From: an uncultured Sulfitobacter sp. | Lineage (GTDB): Bacteria > Pseudomonadota > Alphaproteobacteria > Rhodobacterales > Rhodobacteraceae | Assembly (NCBI GenBank): GCA_947501805.1 | Contig: CANMXJ010000023.1 | Span: 1 to 48,846, forward strand | Length of the DNA: 48,846 nt | Direction: 5' to 3' | Shown here: positions 41,028 through 48,846 of the stretch, piece after piece | How positions within the stretch are numbered: the stretch's first letter is position 1 | How the letters are laid out: every line of letters starts with the position of its first letter | Made by a program: the position numbers and the translations under genes | The notes under the pieces: model-generated | Told to the model about the DNA's origin: nothing | The model's input: only the letters and a program-made list of their open reading frames with translations | The model's database searches: none

Positions 41028-41181
41028 CCTAGAAAACAAAACTGCCCTCATAACTTGCGCAGCCCGAGGTAATAGAAAAGCGATTGCAGGTGCCTTTTTC
41101 AAAAAAGATGCCGATGTGATCCCGAAGGACATTGACTTTATCCTGCTTTGCTTGCGCTTACTCTTACCCTCGTGTCCTTGA
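41020..41181 (+). pseudogene. N-terminal stub of a short-chain dehydrogenase
   Basis: From ATG 41020 the frame reads MPSLENKTALITCAARGNRK and AIAGAFFKKDADVIPKDID before similarity ends; a stop follows at 41181. Classical SDRs have LENKTALITGAARGIGKAIA with TGxxxGxG here. In this copy G is replaced in the glycine motif (TGAARGIG to TCAARGNR), so even the cofactor site is ruined. The start overlaps the DUF2306 stop by 8 bp, suggesting a former operon DUF2306-SDR. The catalytic part is absent, replaced by non-coding sequence up to the convergent WYL gene. Confidence 0.7.
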
Positions 41182-41250
41182 TGCGGTGGTTTGGTCAAAA
41201 CATGCCCGTCTGTTGGATCATCTGGGTTCGGCGCGCTGCGTAGAGTGGTG

Positions 41251-41964
41251 CTACACAATACGAATGGGCCGAACACCGTCATCAAAGGGAACGATGCGTC
41301 GGCGAAATGAGGCTCCTTCAATAAATTGGGGCTCACGGATTCGGTCCACGCGGAAATGGCGGAAATCTTCGCGTGTCGGATCCCAGGCAACGAGATACCA
41401 AAGAGGCGGCAGGATCAGCATTGCTTGCGGTTCGACATGCCTTTCGGTCTCCGCCCCTTTCGCGTCGCGATATCGAAACTGCAAGAAAAGCCCTCTGAGA
41501 AATGCCGTTTCAAACGCGGGCAGCAAATCAGGTGCCATCTCTCCGAGATTGGATGTGTCGACTTGCGGCGCGAGAGGCCCGACGTAAAGACAATCCAGCA
41601 AGCGGCGTAGATCGCGGACTTTGTCAGTTGGAAGGGCTTTCTCAATTTTGGATAGTCCCGCGTCAGCAAGGTTTGAGAATGGCAGGTTTCCCGCCGCACG
41701 CATGGCTGACACACCAATGATCAATGCGAAAACTTCTGCCACAGACAGACGCGCGGTTGTTTGGATGGAAGACGCATCGAGGCTGAGCCCGCCGCCGCGC
41801 CCCGGTTCGGTTTGAATGACAAACCCTTCGTCACGCAATGCCGCGATGTCGCGGATGATCGTGCTGCGGGATGCGCCGACCCCTGACGCTAGCACCTCGA
41901 TCGTTGAGGTGCCGTTGCGGCGGAGGTTGCGCACAATGGCGTCTTGTCGGCTGCGGGTTTTCAT
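41251..41964 (-). CDS. WYL-domain transcriptional regulator (YafY-like)
   Basis: 237 residues. The DeoR-type helix-turn-helix is KTRSRQDAIVRNLRRNGTST and IEVLASGVGASRSTIIRDIA; the WYL domain follows from about 145, with PQAMLILPPLWYLVAWDPTR giving the W-Y-L core. WYL regulators bind ligands or nucleic acid through this Sm-like fold, and members beside epoxide hydrolases or dehydrogenases respond to the substrate. It is divergent from the epoxide hydrolase gene by 85 bp and probably controls it. Confidence 0.87.
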   Translation of the reverse strand: MKTRSRQDAIVRNLRRNGTSTIEVLASGVGASRSTIIRDIAALRDEGFVIQTEPGRGGGLSLDASSIQTTARLSVAEVFALIIGVSAMRAAGNLPFSNLADAGLSKIEKALPTDKVRDLRRLLDCLYVGPLAPQVDTSNLGEMAPDLLPAFETAFLRGLFLQFRYRDAKGAETERHVEPQAMLILPPLWYLVAWDPTREDFRHFRVDRIREPQFIEGASFRRRIVPFDDGVRPIRIV

Positions 41965-42049
41965 TGTGGGAGCTTATCACAAAAGGTGTCAATTTTTGGA
42001 ATGTTTTTGTCGTAGGCGATCAGGACACACCTCAAAAGGAACCCTAAAA

Positions 42050-42994
42050 ATGTCAAAGACCACAAACTTTCCAACTCCCACACTCATTTCAGTGAACGGC
42101 GTCGACCTTGAAGTGTTTGAAGCCGGTCAAGAAAATGCGGGCAACCCGATTATCCTTTGCCATGGTTGGCCTGAGCACGCGTTTTCATGGCGTCACCAGA
42201 TGCCAACCCTTGCCGCAGCGGGTTTTCATGTCATCGTCCCGAACCAGCGGGGTTATGGTAATTCATCACGTCCCGATCAGGTCACGGACTACGATATCTC
42301 TCATCTGACAGGTGACCTCGCGGCGCTTCTGGACCACTTCGGGTATGACGAGGCCGTTTTCCTTGGCCACGACTGGGGCGCGAATGTCGTGTGGAGCCTG
42401 GCACAGTTGCATCCAGATCGGGTGTCCAAGATCATCAATCTCGCTTTGCCGTATCAGGCACGCACCCCAAAGCCTTGGATCACGTTCATGGAAGAGTTCT
42501 TTGGAGCGGACAATTACTTCGTCCACTTCAACAGGCAGCCGGGTGTTGCTGATGCAGTGCTTGACCAGAACACCTCTCGGTTCCTAAGCAATTTGTACCG
42601 CAAAAACGTCCCGCTATCTCGGCCTGAGCCGGGCATGATGATGATCAACCTCGCGCAGGCCGAAGCACCCTTGGGTGAGCCTATCCTCAGCGACGAAGAG
42701 CTTGCGGTTTACGTTGCGGCCTTTGGGGCAGCCGGCTTTACCAGCAGCATCAAATGGTATCGGAACATGGACCGCAATTGGCAAATTCTGGCTGACGTGA
42801 ACCCGATCATTAAACAGCCTGCGCTGATGATTTACGGTGAGCAGGATATGATCCCAAAATCCCAGAATCTGGCAGATTTCGTGCCGAAAGTGGACGTGGT
42901 CAGCCTTGATTGCGGACATTGGATACAGCAGGAAAAGCCTGAAGAAACGACCCGGACGATTTTGCAATGGATGGCAGAGAGCGACGGCACTTAG
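42050..42994 (+). CDS. epoxide hydrolase (alpha/beta hydrolase)
   Basis: 314 residues from ATG 42050 (AAAAGGAACC upstream). The oxyanion loop is ILCHGWPEHAFSWRHQ; the nucleophile Asp is in VFLGHDWGANVVWSLAQ, typical of epoxide hydrolases; the acid is in MIYGEQDMIPKSQ and the His in DCGHWIQQEKPEE. Cap residues include RNMDRNWQILADV, carrying aromatic and basic groups. No signal peptide, so cytosolic. It is a relative of the exported hydrolase at 28890, but with the HGWP/GHDWGA wording of soluble epoxide hydrolases. The divergent WYL regulator points to substrate induction. Confidence 0.88.
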   Translation: MSKTTNFPTPTLISVNGVDLEVFEAGQENAGNPIILCHGWPEHAFSWRHQMPTLAAAGFHVIVPNQRGYGNSSRPDQVTDYDISHLTGDLAALLDHFGYDEAVFLGHDWGANVVWSLAQLHPDRVSKIINLALPYQARTPKPWITFMEEFFGADNYFVHFNRQPGVADAVLDQNTSRFLSNLYRKNVPLSRPEPGMMMINLAQAEAPLGEPILSDEELAVYVAAFGAAGFTSSIKWYRNMDRNWQILADVNPIIKQPALMIYGEQDMIPKSQNLADFVPKVDVVSLDCGHWIQQEKPEETTRTILQWMAESDGT

Positions 42995-43167
42995 GGCCTA
43001 ACACCACTCAGTAAGCCTGATCGCTCGTCTCGCCAAATTCGTCACCTGAACGGCTGAACTTGTACACATCAGCTTCGTAGTACGGCGTCGACCGCATCCG
43101 TCTCGGTTGCTAAAGAACTGGGTCAGGACGTATTCTGTCAACAGACCACCGGATAGAGGCGACTCTA

Positions 43168-44193
43168 ATGACCGAACAAACGATGGCGGCGGGTTTTGCG
43201 GCGAGCTTTGTCGACTACGCCTGTGACCAAGGCGCAAAGCGTCACGCGTTGCTGGCAGACAGCGGTCTGATAGAGGATGATCTGTCTGATCAGGACAACC
43301 GCATATCAGTGGCGGCCTATCAGTCGTTGATAGGTGCCGCGATCAAACAAACAGGCGACACCGCCTTGTTGCTGCGACACACTTTTGAAACGCGGTTAGA
43401 GACAATGTCGGTCGTCGGTCAGATCGTGCATACTTCGGCGTCGCTGCGCCACTCTCTTAAGCAGCTAAACCGCTATTTGCACCTGATGGGCGATGTGGAA
43501 TTGCCCCCAGGCGTCGACCGGTTCGAATTGCAACACAATGCGGACGGTCTTTGGATCGTTGATCATCTGGTGTTGCCTCCTGACATGTCTTTCTGGTCCG
43601 AGGTGTCGTTTGCGCGATTCATCTGCGAATTTCGCAGGTCCTTCCCCGACTCGACATTCGAAATCGGGATGGAGGTGACCTACCCACCACCGCCACATGT
43701 AGATCAATATCCAGAGCTGTTTCGTGTGCCCGTGCAGTTCAATGCTGTCCGCAATGCGCTACAGATTGATCCGGTCTGGGACAGCCCCGACACAGAGTTT
43801 GAACCCGGTAATGAATATGCTTTCGGCGTCTTCACCCGTCATGCTGATGAGATGCTTGCAAAGTTGCAGGCGGATACCTCGATACGAGCGCAAATCGAAG
43901 CACAGATTTTACGCAAGATGCATGAAGGTTCAATCTCGATGGACAAGGTGGCCCATGACGTCGCGATGAGCCGTCAGACACTGTATCGTCGCTTAAAGGA
44001 TGAAGGGATCACATTCGCTGAGATCCACGATGGTCTGCGACAACGCATGGCGATGGAATATCTGGGTGGACAAAAGGTCACCGTGAATGAAACTGCATAT
44101 CTTTTAGGCTTTTCTGAAGCGTCTTCTTTCGTGCGCGCCTTTAAGCGTTGGACCGGGTTTAGCCCGACTGCCTACCTAAATCGGGCCGCTTGA
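43168..44193 (+). CDS. AraC-family regulator (Arabinose_bd type), third paralogue
   Basis: 341 residues. The N-terminal ligand domain spans about 1-230 (FVDYACDQGAKRHALLADSG, LEEDDL-like start, RLETMSVVGQIVHTSASLRH). The C-terminal AraC pair has MDKVAHDVAMSRQTLYRRLK and VNETAYLLGFSEASSFVRAF. It is the least similar of the three Arabinose_bd-type AraC proteins in the window, and no copy of the 42-bp operator is near it. It lies between the epoxide hydrolase and a lipoprotein gene; a perfect 7-bp inverted repeat follows its stop. Confidence 0.88.
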   Translation: MTEQTMAAGFAASFVDYACDQGAKRHALLADSGLIEDDLSDQDNRISVAAYQSLIGAAIKQTGDTALLLRHTFETRLETMSVVGQIVHTSASLRHSLKQLNRYLHLMGDVELPPGVDRFELQHNADGLWIVDHLVLPPDMSFWSEVSFARFICEFRRSFPDSTFEIGMEVTYPPPPHVDQYPELFRVPVQFNAVRNALQIDPVWDSPDTEFEPGNEYAFGVFTRHADEMLAKLQADTSIRAQIEAQILRKMHEGSISMDKVAHDVAMSRQTLYRRLKDEGITFAEIHDGLRQRMAMEYLGGQKVTVNETAYLLGFSEASSFVRAFKRWTGFSPTAYLNRAA

Positions 44194-44216
44194 TGACACT
44201 CTGTTACGAAGTGTCA
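44194..44216. terminator. inverted repeat after the third AraC gene
   Basis: TGACACT (44194-44200) and AGTGTCA (44210-44216) are a perfect 7-bp inverted repeat with a nine-base loop, right after the stop codon. No T-run follows, so it could equally be a regulatory site for the lipoprotein gene downstream. Confidence 0.3.
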
Positions 44217-44299
44217 ATTCGTTGATGCCAGCGGTCATGCCGTGATGGCGCAAGACTGACTATCTGCTTTCTCGACAATAAAACGAGAAAGGTCAGACA

Positions 44300-44662
44300 A
44301 TGAAAACGCAATTTACTCTTTCCGCTGCCGGGTTGGTCATGGTGGCGGCTTGTGCCGATAGTGGTGCAAACTATCGGCCGATCCTTGATGGCCCGCCAAC
44401 GGCCGCCTATCAGGCTGACCTAGCCGCTTGCCAGACGCTGGCCCGCAACCAAAAACAGTTTGATCAAGACACGATGGCGGCGACTGTGCTGGGTGCCGGT
44501 GTGGGCGCAGCACTGGGTGAAGCTGACACTGGCGACGCAATGGGTGGCGCTGTCGCAGGCGCGCTAGCCGGCGGCATTTCGAGCGCCGTTGACGTAGGCG
44601 AGCGGCGCGAAGCCATCGTTGTTGAGTGCCTGCGTGGTCGCGGCCACCGGGTCGTTGGTTGA
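44300..44662 (+). CDS. glycine-zipper lipoprotein-like protein
   Basis: 120 residues. The signal MKTQFTLSAAGLVMVAAC gives a Cys at residue 18 within AAC, a plausible lipobox. The body has YQADLAACQTLARNQKQF, then a glycine-zipper stretch GAGVGAALGEADTGDAMGGA and VAGALAGGISSAVDVGE, typical of outer-membrane or envelope lipoproteins that insert a helical hairpin. It ends with VECLRGRGHRVVG. GAGAAAGG lies before the ATG. Probably a small envelope lipoprotein; function unknown. Confidence 0.8.
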   Translation: MKTQFTLSAAGLVMVAACADSGANYRPILDGPPTAAYQADLAACQTLARNQKQFDQDTMAATVLGAGVGAALGEADTGDAMGGAVAGALAGGISSAVDVGERREAIVVECLRGRGHRVVG

Positions 44663-44672
44663 GGGTGTAATC

Positions 44673-44870
44673 ATGACAAGCATCTTTCGCTTACGCACCC
44701 GACGGTTTCACGCGCTCTATGCCTTGCTCACTGGTGATAAAGGTCCGGTGCCTCTCAAGCAAAGCGATCTTTCGGATCACTTGTCACGGGACGTGGGCTT
44801 GCCCGAAGGCCGTCTGCACGAGCGCCCAATCAGCCACCTAGGCATCTACGCTTTCCCGCGCAGACCCTAG
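44673..44870 (+). CDS. small basic protein, DUF1127-like C-terminus (65 aa)
   Basis: 65 residues from ATG 44673: MTSIFRLRTRRFHALYALLT, then KQSDLSDHLSRDVGLPEGRL. The latter resembles the L-x-D-x-x-L-x-D-I-G-L consensus of YjiS/DUF1127 proteins, which are small RNA-binding or regulatory proteins in Alphaproteobacteria. The N-terminus is basic. It starts 10 bp after the lipoprotein stop and lies 29 bp before the NmrA-like gene, so it is probably read in the same transcript. A short hypothetical with modest support. Confidence 0.55.
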   Translation: MTSIFRLRTRRFHALYALLTGDKGPVPLKQSDLSDHLSRDVGLPEGRLHERPISHLGIYAFPRRP

Positions 44871-44899
44871 CGCCGCTCCTCAAAAAAAGGATCACTGAC

Positions 44900-45793
44900 A
44901 TGAAACGCGTCTTCATTGCCGGTGCGACCGGCTACCTTGGCCGCCATCTTTGCGCCGAATATCAGCAACGCGGTTGGTATGTGATCGCTCTTGTGCGCAA
45001 GACGATACCAGCCGCACCGATCGCAGCCGACCAGCTGGTTGAAGCCCTAGCCACGGATCCGGAAACCCTCAAGGGCGTCATGGCAGGGGCCGATCTGGTT
45101 GTTTCCTGTCTTGGGATCACGCGGCAGACGGATGGGCTGGGTTATTGGGATGTTGATTATCAGGCCAACCTCAACCTGCTGCGCGAGGCAGAGCGGGCGG
45201 GTGTAGGCCAGTTCGGATATATCCACGTATTGCGCGCCAGTGATATGGCGCAGGTACCGATGGTCGCCGCCAAGTCTGCATTCGTCTCGGAACTTCAGCG
45301 CTCTTCGGTCGCTGCGACGGTCATTGCGCCCACTGGTTACTTTTCTGACATGGGCGACTTCCTGAAAATGGCGCAATCCGGACGGGTTTGGTTGTTCGGC
45401 AAAGGGGACAAACGGATCAACCCGATCCACGGGGCGGATTTGGCGGTCGCCACGGCGGAGGCGGTTGAGGCGCGGCTTGACTGGCTTGATGTCGGTGGTC
45501 CCGACATCTTCACACAACGGGAGCTGGCAGAACTCGCGTTTGCCAGCATTGGGAAGCCCCCGCAGGTCACCTTGCTACCGGACATTATTCGGCGAATTGC
45601 CCTACGCCTTTTGCCGTTCGTTACGCCCCGCCGCATTAGCGGTCCTGCCCGCTTTTTTCTCAATGCGTTGGCCCTCGATATGGTCGGTGACCGCCACGGC
45701 ACGCGGTGCCTGAAAGATAATTTCAACAACAACCTCGCCGATCCAAAGTCGGCAAGCATCCACCCCATTGCAAATGAAAGCAAAGGGTTTTGA
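44900..45793 (+). CDS. NAD(P)-binding protein, NmrA/atypical-SDR type
   Basis: 297 residues; AAAAAAGGATC precedes the ATG. The Rossmann motif is VFIAGATGYLGRHLCAEYQQ, and GADLVVSCLGITRQTDGLGY and YWDVDYQANLNLLREAERAG match the atypical SDR family (SDR_a5). The catalytic Tyr-x-x-x-Lys is not at the usual place. It is a paralogue by fold of the NmrA-like protein at 21753 but only distantly alike. It probably reduces a small substrate or senses NADPH. It precedes the membrane-protein relic by 2 bp. Confidence 0.85.
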   Translation: MKRVFIAGATGYLGRHLCAEYQQRGWYVIALVRKTIPAAPIAADQLVEALATDPETLKGVMAGADLVVSCLGITRQTDGLGYWDVDYQANLNLLREAERAGVGQFGYIHVLRASDMAQVPMVAAKSAFVSELQRSSVAATVIAPTGYFSDMGDFLKMAQSGRVWLFGKGDKRINPIHGADLAVATAEAVEARLDWLDVGGPDIFTQRELAELAFASIGKPPQVTLLPDIIRRIALRLLPFVTPRRISGPARFFLNALALDMVGDRHGTRCLKDNFNNNLADPKSASIHPIANESKGF

Positions 45794-45795
45794 CG

Positions 45796-46470
45796 ATGCA
45801 ACGTATTGACGGGATTGCCGCCTTGGCCTGCGCAGCCACTTATATCTTTGGCTTTGTTCTGCTTGCCACCGTATTCGCAGACTCAGGTCTTGGCACGAAC
45901 GCCATCGATGCAGCTGGTGTCGTTCGCTTTACTGTTGAAAACCAAGCGCTCATGATCACCTGGAACACCGTGATTTATGTGTTGAATTCACTGGCGCTCG
46001 CGGTGCTGGTGGTCTCACTGGCTAGCAGGTTGAAGGCAAAATCACCGGACTGAAGCACCATGACGTTTGCCTTTGGCCTGATCTGGACAACGCTTGTGTT
46101 GGGCGCGGGTATGATCGGCAACGTCACCACCGAAAGGATGGCGGCTTTGGCACCCAACGACTTTGAAACAGCGGTTCAGACTTGGGAAGCGCTGCACGCT
46201 GTTGAACTTGGCCTAGGCGGCGGGAATGAAATTGCCGGTGGGGTCTGGATACTGAGCGTCAGCATTGCGAGCCTGTTATATCAGTCGTTTGGAAAGATCG
46301 TTGTCGGGCTTGGGCTGCTAACGGGCTTTGGCGGGTTGCTGACGATCCTGCCGCCGCTGGGTGAAGTCGCGGGCGCGGTCTTTGGCCTTGGTGCGATTGC
46401 ATGGTTCATCGCGGTTGGATTGGCGCTTCTTTTTAAGCGCGATGCCGTGGCGATGCAGGCGACCGCCTGA
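45796..46470 (+). pseudogene. multi-helix membrane protein gene with an in-frame TGA
   Basis: The reading from ATG 45796 (MQRIDGIAALACAATYIFGF) runs to KSPD, then an in-frame TGA at 46051-46053, and continues in the same frame (STMTFAFGLIWTTLVLGAGM) to 46470. Together this is one membrane protein of about 225 residues with six helices, like DUF4386 relatives (VELGLGGGNEIAGGVWILSV is a conserved block). The aligned family residue at the stop is Trp, so TGG to TGA explains it. A restart at ATG 46060 could still give the C-terminal part. It follows the NmrA-like gene by 2 bp. Confidence 0.75.
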
Positions 46471-46497
46471 TCTTCAAGAGTTTGGAGGAGTTTGCCG

Positions 46498-47532
46498 ATG
46501 ACACTTTTACAAAAGATCCAAGCCTTGATCGACGCGGAATGCGCAAAGGCAAACACCCACGGGGTGATCGTGCGGATATTTTCCGGCGATGGCCGCGTAG
46601 ACTTTAAGGGCAGTGCGGGGGTTGCAGCCCCCGACACGCGGTTCCCAATCGCGAGCATCACTAAGATGTTCACTGCGGCACTGATCATGCAGCTTGTTGA
46701 TGAAGGACGGATCAACCTAGATCAGATCGTGCAAAGCATCCTGACAGATGTGGACCTATCTGGACTGCACATTGTGAAAGGCGTGGATCATGGGCCAGCG
46801 TTAACCATTCGACATCTGCTGCACCAAACATCCGGCCTTGCCGACTACTATGAAAGTGACCTTGCCGCTGAGCTCAAAGAAGGCAAGGACCGCAGTTATG
46901 ACCTGCACGATGTATTGCGGTTGACAAAGGCGCTGCCACCGCAGGCGGCACCTGATAGCGGCAAGTCGTATTACTCGGACACCAACTACCAATTGCTTGG
47001 TGCGGTCATCGAAACCGCAACCGGTCAAACCTATAGTCGGAACTTGCAGAGCCGCATCTGTGAACCACTAGGACTGGCGCAAACCGGCGTGTTGCAGGGA
47101 AATGACATTGGTCTTCCGGTATACCACCAAGACAAACGACTGGACGTCCCTCAGATCCTCGCAAGCATGACGTCGGATGGCGGCATCATTTCTACCATGG
47201 ATGAAATGCTCATTTTTCTACGCGCGTTTATGGAATGTCAGCTATTCAATGCACAGAACGCAGTGCAAATGCGCCAATGGAACCGACTCTTCTTTCCGCT
47301 TCAGTACGGATACGGCCTGATGCGGGTCAAACTACCCCGATGGATGACGCTGTTTCGCGCCACGCCGGAACTAATCGGGCATTCCGGATCGAGCGGGTCT
47401 TTCGCATTCTATGCACCTGAACCGGAGATCTACTTGATCGGCACGTTCAATCAGACCGATGCATCGCGGCGGCCCATCGGCTTCATGCTGCGGGTTCTTG
47501 GCCTTGTCGCAAAGGAAAGATATTCCAGATGA
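46498..47532 (+). CDS. serine hydrolase (class C beta-lactamase-like), first of two in tandem
   Basis: 344 residues from ATG 46498, preceded by GGAGGAG eight bases away. SxxK is SITK (IASITKMFTAALIMQ), YxN is YSDTNYQLLG and the third motif is HSGSSG near the end. No clear signal peptide, so a cytosolic esterase-like or D-aminopeptidase-like enzyme is plausible. Its stop overlaps the ATG of the next open frame (ATGA). It forms a pair with the hydrolase at 47756, which shares the SITK wording, so the two are old duplicates with a hydrolase fragment between them. Confidence 0.88.
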   Translation: MTLLQKIQALIDAECAKANTHGVIVRIFSGDGRVDFKGSAGVAAPDTRFPIASITKMFTAALIMQLVDEGRINLDQIVQSILTDVDLSGLHIVKGVDHGPALTIRHLLHQTSGLADYYESDLAAELKEGKDRSYDLHDVLRLTKALPPQAAPDSGKSYYSDTNYQLLGAVIETATGQTYSRNLQSRICEPLGLAQTGVLQGNDIGLPVYHQDKRLDVPQILASMTSDGGIISTMDEMLIFLRAFMECQLFNAQNAVQMRQWNRLFFPLQYGYGLMRVKLPRWMTLFRATPELIGHSGSSGSFAFYAPEPEIYLIGTFNQTDASRRPIGFMLRVLGLVAKERYSR

Positions 47533-47750
47533 AACGCGTTACAGCGATTACCGCAGCTTATTCTGGTTCGATCCTTTTTATGACCGGGGCATGCAAAGAT
47601 TGGACCGGGGCATCATTGCAGCAAAAACATCTGGCCATGTTCAACGATGCAGAATTACGCGTCATTCCCCATGCCAGGCACGACGTCATCTGGGATAATC
47701 CAAGCGCGTCACTAAACGTCAACCGTATTTTTCTGAGTGAGCGGAACTAA
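47529..47750 (+). pseudogene. alpha/beta hydrolase, C-terminal stub
   Basis: The 73-codon frame starts at ATG 47529, which overlaps the preceding stop (ATGA). It reads AAYSGSILFMTGACKDWTGA, LQQKHLAMFNDAELRVIPHA and RHDVIWDNPSASLNVNRIFL. This is the last strand-helix part of an alpha/beta hydrolase, with the conserved His seen as HARHD and the acid in ACKDW. The core with the nucleophile is missing, so the protein cannot work as a hydrolase. It is probably the remainder of a deletion that placed the end of a hydrolase gene behind the serine hydrolase. Confidence 0.7.
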
Positions 47751-47755
47751 AAGTG

Positions 47756-48775
47756 ATGCCAGATTTGAACGACGGACACAGACTTCTCCAATCCATGATG
47801 CGACCCTACGAGAGCCCACAACACGCTGTCGTCGCCTTTCATTTGCGCAACGAAACGGTGACCTACCTCCACTCCGGCTCACACGTCTCTGACGCCCCGT
47901 GTAACGACTGGATTTTCGAGATCGCCTCCATCACCAAAGTTTTCACGGCAATCCTGCTCTGCCTGCTGGTGGAAGAGGGTAAGATCGATCCGCAGGCGCC
48001 AGTGCGCGATATGTCTGGCACGTTGAAAGACGTGCCCGAGTGGATCACTCCGGAAAGCCTGATTTCGCACAGGAGCGGATTGCCGAATTACTTCATGCCC
48101 CTCTGGAAAGCACTTCTAACGCAGCAGCCGGAAGGCCCATATGCCGCGTTTTCGCGTGCGGATTTGCTCGCGTGGTTTCGACATCGCAGCGGCAGGCCAG
48201 GCCGGCCCAAATTTCATCACGCATACTCGAACCTTGGCATGGGCCTGTTGGGCGAAGCGATGGCCATCATGGAAGAGAAGCCGTTTGTTGAACTTCTCGC
48301 ACAGAAGGTGACCAGCCCGATGGCACTCAAGGACACAACTGATCACCTCGACGGCGGTCAGCAAAGCCGCTTCGCCAATCCAAAGACAATCAGGGGCAAC
48401 TCCATCCCGCCTTGGACATTTCAAAGCTTGGCTGCGGCAGGATGCTTGCGGCCAACGGCACACGATCTCGCTCGTTTTGCCAGGGTCGTTATTCGTGCAA
48501 CGAACACCCCCGAAACGGCCCTTGACCGGGCAATCCGCAGGTCGAAGCTTCCGCTATATGGTCTTGGCCCGAAAGGGGCTATGGCTCCGACGGCGCAATG
48601 CTCTGGCTGGCTGTTGGTGACGCCGGACAAACAAGAGCCGGGGTTTCTATTTCACAATGGTGGGACGGCCGGATCGTCATGCGCCCTCTATGTCAATCCT
48701 GAACGGAATGCGGCATTCGCCATCCTGTCAAACAATGGGGTTGCGGGAAATCTATTGGGGAGCACAAAGTGTTGA
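47756..48775 (+). pseudogene. serine hydrolase cut by an IS21 end
   Basis: 339 residues from ATG 47756 (GTG 47753 is possible). SxxK is SITK (FEIASITKVFTAILLCLLVE), the second motif is the Tyr in HHAYSNLGMGLLGEAM, and the third is FHNGGTAGSSCALYVNP. The protein ends NNGVAGNLLGSTKC: the last codon and stop (TGT TGA) belong to the IS21 end that starts at 48770. The missing C-terminus is probably short, since the third motif is present, so some activity may remain. It is a close paralogue of the 46498 product. Confidence 0.8.
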
Positions 48776-48846
48776 TTTCCGCTGAGAAGTGACCCGGTAG
48801 ACCCCCAAGTTTCCACTGAGAATTGACCCATGTGAACACGTTGCCC
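48770..48846 (+). mobile_element. IS21-family left end
   Basis: The sequence TGTTGATTTCCGCTGAGAAG at 48770 starts as IS21 ends do (TGT). Two internal 20-bp repeats follow: 48776-48795 (TTTCCGCTGAGAAGTGACCC) and 48810-48829 (TTTCCACTGAGAATTGACCC), which differ at two positions. These multiple terminal repeats are the usual transposase-binding sites of IS21. The rest of the element (istA, istB) lies beyond the window. Confidence 0.8.

Noticed and set aside
24420..46053. TGA recoding as Trp or selenocysteine
   Set aside because: Both Trp-to-TGA cases are in degenerate genes, and many intact genes here end in TGA, so the standard code applies and simple decay is enough.
1..48846. CRISPR array, tRNA or rRNA genes
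   Set aside because: No regularly spaced repeats and no cloverleaf or rRNA words were found; the only tRNA-like word is the fragment at 1421-1437.

Overview
The window reads as a piece of chromosome or large plasmid from a marine alphaproteobacterium of the Rhodobacteraceae (Roseobacter group). The basis is the overall look of the proteins, the mix of IS families (IS3, IS110, IS91 with a linked tyrosine recombinase, IS21) and the family of short intergenic repeats; genus cannot be fixed from sequence alone. No rRNA, tRNA, CRISPR array, replication gene or phage structural gene is visible. It is an accessory-type region: small regulator-plus-enzyme modules separated by transposons, decayed genes and repeats.

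Layout. (1) 1-3250: decayed mobile DNA, with an IS3 transposase end, a P4-type integrase broken by a stop and two frameshifts, and a frameshifted IS110 element (about 1650-3021) inserted in an intergenic repeat. (2) 3250-10485: an eight-gene leftward operon with a divergent LysR gene. It encodes a three-subunit FAD/[2Fe-2S] amino-acid or opine dehydrogenase, a HisJQMP-type ABC importer and a RidA-like protein. (3) 10486-18465: a class III cyclase with TolB-like and TPR regions, a serine hydrolase, a membrane-anchored AraC regulator preceded by a long inverted repeat, two tiny membrane or lipoproteins, and an Acg-like nitroreductase. (4) 18421-about 20880: an IS91 element. (5) 21175-27228: DUF1772 and NmrA-like genes, DUF1330, an AraC regulator, then isochorismatase-fold and pirin genes with a LysR regulator. 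(6) 27385-35019: a TetR-headed cluster with a PNPOx-like flavoprotein, exported alpha/beta hydrolase, PhzF-like protein, AraC regulator, DUF1348, Tat-exported isochorismatase-fold protein, exported YHS protein and a carboxymuconolactone decarboxylase (CMD)-family protein. (7) 35457-48775: oxidoreductase and membrane-protein modules with LysR, Crp, WYL and AraC regulators, then two serine hydrolases, the second cut by an IS21 end.

The best candidate for something undescribed is an AraC regulon seen directly in the DNA. A 42-bp operator made of two tandem 21-bp half-sites occurs three times: before the NmrA-like gene, before the DUF1330 gene, and just behind a paralogous AraC gene in the TetR cluster. 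Each copy is followed at the same distance by a -10-like box. This ties regions 5 and 6 into one probable response, perhaps to reactive small molecules; the inducer is unknown. Also notable are the empty and filled copies of the IS110 target repeat, a hairpin that masks the IS110 transposase ribosome binding site, and three GATC-centred sites around the tetR gene.

Decay is widespread: two IS3 fragments, the integrase, the IS110 transposase, an SDR stub, a membrane-protein gene with a Trp-to-TGA stop, an alpha/beta hydrolase stub and the IS21-truncated hydrolase.
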